DNA of 64,000 bases from Gnetum montanum (Eukaryota; Streptophyta; Gnetopsida; Gnetales; Gnetaceae). Numbering within the stretch: the first letter of the stretch is position 1; the number at the start of each line of letters is the position of its first letter. The position numbers were made by a program, and so were the translations under genes. Positions 56,722 through 64,000 of this stretch are shown here, piece by piece. Below the pieces are notes generated by a model. It did not search any database and was not told the origin of the DNA. It was given only the letters and a program-made list of their open reading frames with translations. The stretch lies in NCBI GenBank assembly GCA_015680685.1, contig MNCI01021541.1, positions 26,464 through 90,463 of the forward strand, given 5' to 3'.

Positions 56722-59100
56722 ATGAGTTTCGCAACTACTGCTGCTAATACCTTCAATGTCAAATTTCCCATCACGGTTCAAGGCATCATAGGTGCCAAAC
56801 AACTACTCAACCCAATGCTGGAAACACGTCGATCCCTCAGGATCCAAAATCAGGGACCTGAGGGCTTGGCCCAATAACATGAGTGCTATAACTTCCTTTG
56901 TGCAAAGTTTCAGGCAAATCTACCTTTAGATGTACATGAATTCGAAGGTAAACATAGCTTCGAGTTTGCTTAATGCGATGGGAAGGAGTTTGTTCCCACT
57001 CCCGATGCTTCCATACCTTTGATACAGATAAATCAAAGGCTTCTAGACCAACTAATCCAGTTGGTTAGGCTTAGGGAACAACAGGACACAACATATAACT
57101 AGGATGATGCCTTCCAAGATGGATAGGAGAATCTCGATTCCCAATCCGACGAGGGAGGTCAAACCAACCCCATTCCTGTTCCTCCTACCCAATCCTTCTG
57201 GGCCAATCCATTGTCTGTCACTACTCCCTTTGTGAGCATACCTACACTCCCACAGCCTACAATCACAACTGCAATGGGTAACCATGTCACCTTTCTGAAG
57301 TGTCAACGCCCTTATTCCCTTGTTTCATTTGTAGCAACTATGCCTTTGCAAACCGTTCATCAGTCCATTCCTATAGCACATCACACACCAATCACGGCTA
57401 CCTTGTCGTATATTCATACTGTACCTACTTCACAGTTGTATGTAACCTTCGTTTCAATTCCTACGTTAATGTCTATTCCACCCACCACAGCGAGCTCAAG
57501 CACATCCACATGGTGGACCCTATTCACTTCTTTGCCTATTCCACAACCGTCACAGATGTCTCATTATGTTTGCCCTCAGACCTACCAAACCCCGCAAACG
57601 GTACAACCCAACACAGGGCTATGGTCTATTCTGCCGACGACACAAGCAGTCTATCCGGTAGCCCAACCCGCGGTTGCTGCTCCAACAGCACCACCTACCG
57701 GGTGGTGGATAGTGTAAGCAGCATCGTTCGCGGGGGCTATCCTAACAGTACCATCAATGGCTCACACTGCCATCCCCGCCATTCCACATATGGGAGTTGC
57801 CTTGGCAGTTCCCCAACCATCCACAACATCGTAGGGTTTGGACCAAGCATTCCAGCTTATCCAAACCCTCACTGAGGAAATAAAATGCCTCAAAGCTGTT
57901 GGGTCTGACATGGTACAAGTCATGGACTTTTACCACGAAAACCCCATTAGCCCTGCAATCCCTACTCTGACGTTACCCCCGGGGATGTCCCTTCCCAACT
58001 TCACGAAGTACAATGGGGAAGGAGATCCCAATGCACATCTTGTTACAATGGTCGCACACGATTATTCATGTCTTTGCTATGTCCTTAGTTGGGGAAGCCT
58101 TAGATTGGTACCGCGTGCTGCTAGGCTCATCTATTTCAACTCTAGAGGAGCTTCTGACCTTCATGATGCACTTCAAGTATAACTTAAAGCTAAAAACCAC
58201 GCTGAACCAGTTGATGAGTGTGAAGAAGGATCCTCTAGAGCTAGTCCAAAAGTTCATCCAGTGATGGAGTGCAACCCTTAACAAAATTTGCAAGCCCATT
58301 GTGGAGGCCCACTTGCTGGCCGTCTTTAAGGGTGCAGTGAATGACTTTATCAAGTCTAAATTGTACAACCTCACCCATCACACTCCTAGGCAGGCCTTCA
58401 CTCAAACTAAGCGTATACAGGACATGGCTGAGGTAAGCAAGGACCTGGCCTACATTGCCTACAAAAACACCTTCACAAAGAAGGACAAGGGTAAGGCCCC
58501 AACAACCATAGTGGTCGTTGTGGCAACCGAGGCCAAGCCCAAACCTAGTAACAATGGTAATAAGAATAATAAGAAATAGGCCATACCTGCGGCTAACCCT
58601 GTGCCCAGGCAGGGTCAGACACCGCAACCTGCCATACCCGCACCTGAGACATCGGCACAACCCAAGCTGAACTTTGAGTGTAAAGATCGCTCAAAGTACA
58701 CCCCACTAGCTCTCAAGCCTTCAAAACTTCTAAAGCAGCTATTGGCAGTGGGGCACATCCAACACAAGCAGATGTCAGAAGAAGGAATCAGAAGACATTA
58801 ACTCTACTACAAGCTCCTTAGAAACCCTTCTTTGGCACTGCCCAATGAACCGCTAGTTCCTAAGGGTTTCAGGCTAGACAGGTTTTGTGACTATCACCAA
58901 TAATATGGTCACAACACATATTACTGTCTGGCGTTGCAGGATGACATCTAGAGATTGATTGATCAGGGAAAATTGGTGTTAGAAGAAAGCAACCTAGTAG
59001 GCCCTGAGAACCAATCTATGCATGTCTACACATACCCCCTCAACACCAACAATGCTGGTTATGTCATCAACGCCATCGGTATTGATAGTGATCCTAGGCC
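56722..59100 (+). pseudogene. Tat/Ogre gag of C2
   Basis: The ATG at 56722 opens MSFATTAANTFNVKFPITVQ. A long Pro/Thr/Gln-rich region (57200-57720, open for 168 codons) follows. The gag core at 57838-58264 reads LTEEIKCLKAV, LPNFTKYNGEGDPNAHL, then after a frameshift near 58045 GEALDWYRVLLGSS and FMMHFKYNLKLKT. The N-rich linker NNGNKNNKK ends at 58578. The zinc-knuckle-like CDYHQ, stop, YGHNTYYC is at about 58887-58930. One frameshift and few stops make this the most complete Tat gag here. Confidence 0.78.
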
Positions 59101-59707
59101 ACCCTAGCAGCCATTTTTGGTCTGTGTGCCTCGGCGTACTACACTAGCATCACCAGCGACTAGCCAAAACTCGCAACAGCCATTTGTTCTGAGAGTTCCT
59201 CCATGGGCATTTATCTGTGCATCACCTATTAGCAAGACCACACTACCCCGCCCGTTAACACCATTAGCTCTGTTCATCATTAGGGGACCGAGTCCTTCAA
59301 CAGCCCCTGCCCCATGCAAGATAGCTAAACAACCTTCCCATCCTAAGAAATGGGAAGTGCGTTTCACGGGTAAGACATCGAGAAGAAGTACCGTCCCTAG
59401 TATTTCCAAGCCTGCAACTTCACCCCATATGTCCACACCCTTGTCGCCAAAGAGGGACGTCGCTATAGCCATACAGTCTGTGCCACCCTGCCAAAAGGGG
59501 TTTGAACCTAGACCCGAAATTTCCCCCCCTCGGGAAATTCATCTTCTGGGATGAATAGAAGAGGAGGAAAGCGTTAAATAGGGGGGAGGCCAAGACCTAT
59601 TGGATGCCCTCACTCAGGTCAAGCAAGCTCTAAAATAGAAAAACACTACACTAAGCCTATACGATCTTATCATAACATCTGTCCCACACCGTGAGGCTCT
59701 GATCTGC
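59101..59707 (+). other. Gag-PR linker region of C2
   Basis: A Pro/Ser/Thr-rich open frame (59117-59554) lacks any domain I recognise. It matches 17220-17840 of C1 in position and composition. Confidence 0.5.
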
Positions 59708-60166
59708 ATGTTGACAATGATTTTGGTCAATGAAGACATGCCAGTGGAAGAGGAAGCGATCCACTCGATCATGCTCCCCTCTGCACCTATAGAGCTAGAA
59801 CCGTCTCAACTAACTTTCTGCAATGACGCCATTAGTGAAGATCCTGAAAGGGGCCAAGTGACTATAGCACCCCTTTTCATCAAAATTTGGGTTGGCCAAC
59901 ACCAGATCCGAAGGGTACACATTGATGATGGGGCTGCCATGAATGTCATCCTCTTCCCTATTGTGGACAAGTTTAGCTTGGTCGACCAGATCAAATCCGC
60001 AATGACGTCATGCCTAAGGTCGTTCAACGAGGCACACGTCCTGGTGAAAGGCACAGTTTGCATAAACTTCATGGTAGGGGACCAGTTTCCCACAAACGCG
60101 ATGTTCATCATGGTCGAGGAAATGCTCGGGTTTAACCTGATCTTGAGCAAATCATGGTTAGCATAA
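59708..60166 (+). pseudogene. Tat/Ogre aspartic protease of C2
   Basis: This 152-codon open frame reads RRVHIDDGAAMNVILFPIV (active-site slot D-D-G-A-A, close to the usual D-x-G-S-S/A), FMVGDQFPTNA and FNLILSKSWLA. In the last motif the conserved G of G-x-x-W-L has become S. The frame can be followed past the stop at 60164 to about 60470 (EIHLPYTGREVVIHGDKVAV), where the motif array soon begins. It aligns with 17845-18339. Confidence 0.78.
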
Positions 60167-60649
60167 CTTAGGGCTGTCTCCTTGCCCATTCACTAGGAAA
60201 TCCACCTACCATACACCGGTAGGGAGGTGGTGATCCATGGTGACAAAGTAGCAGTGCAAGCAATCAATAACATAGATATGGAGCAAGGCTTAGAGGTTGT
60301 AACCTTTGAGAATGAAGCACCTGATCATGCACACATTAAACATACAGCAAGAGAATAGGCTCAGTAAGTCAGTTTCCAAAATGAAAGTGCATGGGTTGAG
60401 TTGCCCTTCCAAGTGGGGGACAACAATGCAAATGAAGGCCCTGGCAAAGCGCCTCGACCTTACGCTTTTCTCAATCCACGATAGGTCAAGAAGCAGCTAT
60501 GCATAGCGTAGCAACCCCGCTGCTTCCTGCCTAGTCACCATTCTTTGCACATTATCATCTTTTGTTGTTTGCAATCCATCTGTCTACATAAGTTACCAGT
60601 TAGTCATTGTGCAAGTTGTTAACATGTCATCTCTTTAGCATGCTATGCT
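60167..60649 (+). other. PR tail and spacer of C2
   Basis: Decaying downstream protein sequence runs to about 60470; the rest has no supported gene. Confidence 0.45.
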
Positions 60650-62600
60650 ATGGCCCGAAATGGCCTAAAACTAGTGGAGGCTTGAAACACCACAAAATTT
60701 TGGCCTAGCACTTTCAGATGATTCAAGTTAAGTCATGTAGCTTACCAAGCATGAGTACAGCATGACCAAACTTGGACACCTCCGAAACAACTCCCAATGG
60801 TTCATGATTTAGCAGGCAAGGTCCCCCTGGGATCCATAGGCAACTTCACCAACTTTTGGCATCCAGAATCAAAGGTTTCACACTCAAAATACTTGTTCTT
60901 CACTAAATACACTTTGGTTACATTTTCTTACGCTACACAGCGTAAGGCTCAGCGTCACAACTTTTGGAGCCTTGAAACTGAGCCAAAATAGGCCAAAATT
61001 GAGCACAAGGACCCCCCATGACATCCACTAATGGTTGCCTAGTTTCCAACCCTCAAAATCCTGATTTCGGACTCAAAAATACTCTATTTTCACTGCTCAT
61101 GCCCAGGTCACGCCCAACTCACGCTCATGCCCAAGTCACGTCCAGCTCATGTTGACAGCGTGAGCCTAACGTGAGCTGTCAAAAATGGCCCAGAACATAT
61201 CAAATGCATGCCGAAAACATGCCAAGACAAGATCCAACAGTCGATCCATGTGAGCCAGAATCAAATCTTGATTGCAAATTCATTGTAATTTTTATTGTAA
61301 GCTTCACCACGTGTAATCTTGTCAAGCCCTTATGTTGCTTCCATGGGTGTAAGCTAGTTTGCGTTGTAAAATATAGTGCACCTGGTCTAGAATGTAGTTT
61401 ACCCATGTACACCTGTCATGCGATCTATTTTTCTTGCATCTCGCAGCCGCTGATCTGATTCATTCCTACGCCCAGGACAAGTAGATAAATACCCGGTTCA
61501 AACACATAAACAGGGTTCAGTTGGCAAAAATTCGAAGCAAGAAAATAAGCAATCCTGAGCCCAGACACACATGATTCCAATGTCTATAAACACCACGCAT
61601 CGGGTCTTGATGTTTGACTTGCAATGCAACTACATTTTGACCAGTGCACATTTCATTAATTAATACAACATTGTTCATTATTTTGCCATCCATTGTCCTA
61701 TTCTGATATATTTTTCTGCATTTTCCGTTCCATTGCATCTTCCTACGTACATTTTGTTTATGTTTATGCCCTATTATGTTCATTATGCCCTATTACATTC
61801 TTTACGCTCTGTTATTTTGTTTCTATTTTATGTTTGTGATGATAACCCCAGCGTAGGCAATAGCGTATGCTCGGGGAAGTCCTTGGTTGATCTTCGTGCG
61901 GACCATCCAAGGCACTATGCCTTTTTTTTTTCTAGCTTACCCTCACCCGAAGGCAGGGTTGTTTGTATCTCTCTGGGGATCATTCAGTGCTCGTTTCCTT
62001 CCAGCCTTATGTCAACAATTTTGGACAATACAAGGCCCAAAATGACCTAAAACTAGCAATGGCCTGAAATGGCCTAAAACTAGCAATGTTCCCCTAAGGC
62101 TCGAAATGGCCTAAAACTAGCAGAGGTCCGAAATGGCCTAAAACTAGCAGTGATCCAGAAAGACCTTAAACTAATAATCGTAGCGTAGTTGTGCTTTTAT
62201 CAATATGAAAAGACCTTAAAATAGCAACCCTAGCGCAGTTGTAACTTTGACGGTCTGAAAAGACCTTAAACTAGCATTTTTAGCATAGCATTCCACTCTC
62301 GTTACCAGTTTGAAAAGACCTTAAACTAGCAATCCTAGTGTAGCAGCAACTTTAATAGTTCGAAAAGACCTTAAACTAGTAGTTTCGACCTATTATACGT
62401 TCGCAGTCCGCAATGATGCTAAACTAGGAGTTTCGTGTTTGTGCATTAGCAATTTGCATTTCTTAGCAGTTTCACATTCTCACATTGACAGTTTTACATT
62501 TCCTATTATAACAGCTCTGCATCTCCATGCTATAGTGGTCTACCATAACTTTAAACTAGCAAAATTTTAATCTTTACATCATACTTCACTAGTTACATCT
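60650..62600 (+). repeat. CTAAAACTAG-type motif array of C2, split by a solo LTR
   Basis: The first unit, GAAATGGCCTAAAACTAG, is at about 60656-60675. After the solo LTR, units continue from 62037: AAATGACCTAAAACTAGC, GAAATGGCCTAAAACTAGC (three times) and GAAAAGACCTTAAACTAGC (four or five times). A diverged tail with ATGATGCTAAACTAG follows. Spacing is ~20-30 bp at first and ~60 bp later. Confidence 0.75.
60683..62032 (+). repeat. Tat solo LTR inserted in the C2 array
   Basis: It runs from TGAAACACC to GGACAATACA, about 1350 bp (internally shortened). It is flanked by AGGCT (60678-60682) and AGGCC (62033-62037), a near-perfect five-base target duplication. It carries the palindrome CTTACGCT/AGCGTAAG at about 60928-60947 and GATAAATACCC at about 61485. 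Confidence 0.72.
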
Positions 62601-62694
62601 CATCATTGCTTTGAAAGCTTTCATTATACACGATTACTACCAATAGGTGCCTCTTAACCAAGCTTTCCTCTCATCTTGACAGGTTGAAAAAAAT

Positions 62695-63830
62695 ATGGAA
62701 ATCCATCGCAACCTCACCACATCATTATCTTTAGTAGGTCCACATGGCAAGCTCGCAAGAAAATTGAACCCAAACCTGATCGACTGGGGGTCGACCATAG
62801 CTAGCACTATAGCATCCTTAGAAACATCCCTAGACTGGCCTAAGCATCTAGTCTGAACTCTAGATTTGGAGGCTAGGGATGTAACTGAGGACCCTCTCGT
62901 CGAGACGCCTATGACCACATCCAAGGGAAAAGTAAAAATGTTAAAGCATAGCTCCCTCCTAGATGCGTAGATGCATAAAAACGTAGCCAAGATTCTAAAA
63001 GACAACATCAAAGTCTTCGCATGTTCATACAATGACATGTCAGGTTTAGATCCGAGGATGATACAGCACAACATTGTCATAGACCCATGCATGAAGGCAG
63101 TCAAGCAAAAAGCTTGTAAGGTTAAACCAGAAATTGCACTAGTTGTAATGGATGAAATCAAAAAGTTATACCAAGCTAGTTTCATTCGCGCAGTTGATTA
63201 TTCGGAATGTGTGTCCAACATCGTCGTGGTTGCTAAGAAAGTGGTAGGAATACAAATCTGTATAGACTTCTGAGATTTGAATAAGGCAATGATCAAAGAA
63301 GATTTTCCACTTCCAAGCATCGATCAACTCATCGACACTACGGCTAGTCATGCTCTGCTATCCTTCATGGATGGCTTCTCCGGCTACAACCAAATTTGCA
63401 TCAACCCAGAGCATCAGCTAGCGACAACCTTCATGACCCCATGGGGGATCTTTTGTTACACAATGATTCCTTTTGGGCTTAAGAACGCTGGGGAAACCTA
63501 CCAACAAGCCATGACTTACATCTTTAGTGACTACATCCTAGAAGCGTTAAATGACTACGTGGATGATATAGTAGTCAAGTCCAAGGAGGCAGCTGATCAC
63601 CCACATGATCTAGGGGTAGTCCTTAAGTATTGTCGAATGCATGATCTATGCCTTAATCCTAAGAAATATGTCTTTGGGGTAAAAACCAGATGCATGTTAG
63701 GATTCATGGTATTGAAGGCCGAAATATGGGTGGACCCTAACAAGGTCAAAGCCATCATCAACCTGGCACCTCCTACAAACCTTAAGAAGCTACATGGGTT
63801 GCAAGGTAGGGTACAGTTCATGTGAAGGTT
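62695..63830 (+). pseudogene. Tat/Ogre reverse transcriptase of C2
   Basis: The ATG at 62695 opens MEIHRNLTTSLSLVGPHG, 12 bases after an acceptor-like TCATCTTGACAG. Core blocks are ICIDF, stop, DLNKAMIKEDFPLPSIDQL, SFMDGFSGYNQICI, MIPFGLKNAGETYQQAM and LNDYVDDIVVKSK, with intact Y-V-D-D; LNPKKYVFGVK follows. The stretch 63277-63825 is open for 182 codons. Only about four stops are seen. The gene is cut at 63906 by the assembly artefact, so RNase H and INT are not visible. Confidence 0.85.
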
Positions 63831-64000
63831 CATAGAAAAGTTGACTGATAAGTTACACCTTGTGCAACACCTTCTAAAGAAAGGGGTTGACTTCAAGTGG
63901 ACAACCNGGGTGTAACTTATCAGTCAACTTTTCTATGAACCTTCACATGAACTGTACCCTACCTTGCAACCCATGTAGCTTCTTAAGGTTTGTAGGAGGT
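63768..64000. other. 92-bp inverted duplication around a single N (assembly artefact)
   Basis: 63909-64000 is the exact reverse complement of 63768-63859, with one N at 63907 between. The RT reading is real only to 63906. Confidence 0.85.

Larger units (their letters stand above)
54563..63906 (+). mobile_element. Tat/Ogre-like element C2, 3' end outside window
   Basis: 5' LTR (54563-56270), primer site (56277), gag (56722-59100), PR (59708-60166), motif array split by a Tat solo LTR (60683-62032), and RT (62695-63830). Coding parts are better preserved and more GC-rich than in C1, so this copy is probably younger. There is no antisense gene between PR and RT here. Confidence 0.82.

Noticed and set aside
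57300-57875. Longest open frame (191 codons) in the gag region
   Set aside because: It overlaps the Pro/Thr/Gln-rich gag frame in another phase; Ser/Tyr/His bias shows it is a shadow.

Overview
The window is nuclear DNA of a seed plant with a large, repeat-rich genome. Almost all of it is decayed LTR retrotransposon sequence, with plant-type GT..AG introns and one fragment of a host gene (a plant FKBP). A gymnosperm or another giant-genome plant would fit, but nothing here fixes the species. There are no bacterial genes, operons, tRNA/rRNA genes or CRISPR arrays. Nearly every coding block carries stops or frameshifts, so these are pseudogenes even where domain order is clear.

Two Ty3/gypsy families dominate. 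Family A is Athila-like: primer site complementary to tRNA-Asp, LTR about 0.85 kb, gag-PR-RT-RH-INT, then a long spacer and, in some copies, an extra ORF (ORF2). Family C is Tat/Ogre-like: LTR about 1.7 kb, gag-PR-RT, two RNase H domains, INT.

Layout. 1-7822: Athila copy A1 (+), gag to 3' LTR, ending in an N gap (7823-8025). 8026-9950: AT-rich DNA with a minus-strand copia-type primer site and LTR edge and a tandem duplication. 9950-12660: Athila spacer plus ORF2 fragment. 12685-31711: a Tat/Ogre element of about 19 kb with both LTRs; its PR and RT are split by a ~6 kb block holding a multi-exon antisense gene. 31713-36475: possible copia solo LTR, then Athila promoter-like region and ORF2. 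36476-37316: one complete Athila LTR shared with the next copy (37317-44540, gag and PR remnant but no RT/INT, then ORF2). 44541-45929: copia integrase fragment. 45930-51706: minus-strand Athila copy, also without pol. 51707-54562: low-copy island with two 3' exons of an FKBP gene, a small frameshifted ORF and a 120-bp triple repeat. 54563-63906: second Tat/Ogre copy (LTR, PBS, gag, PR, RT), with a Tat solo LTR inserted between PR and RT. 63907-64000: assembly-type inverted duplication.

The features that best repay attention are: the spliced antisense gene inside the Tat element; an array of a short CTAAAACTAG-centred motif at the PR-RT junction and again after INT; nested palindromes in the Tat LTRs whose arm sequence changes between copies while pairing is kept; and an LTR-like internal promoter upstream of ORF2 in the Athila copies.
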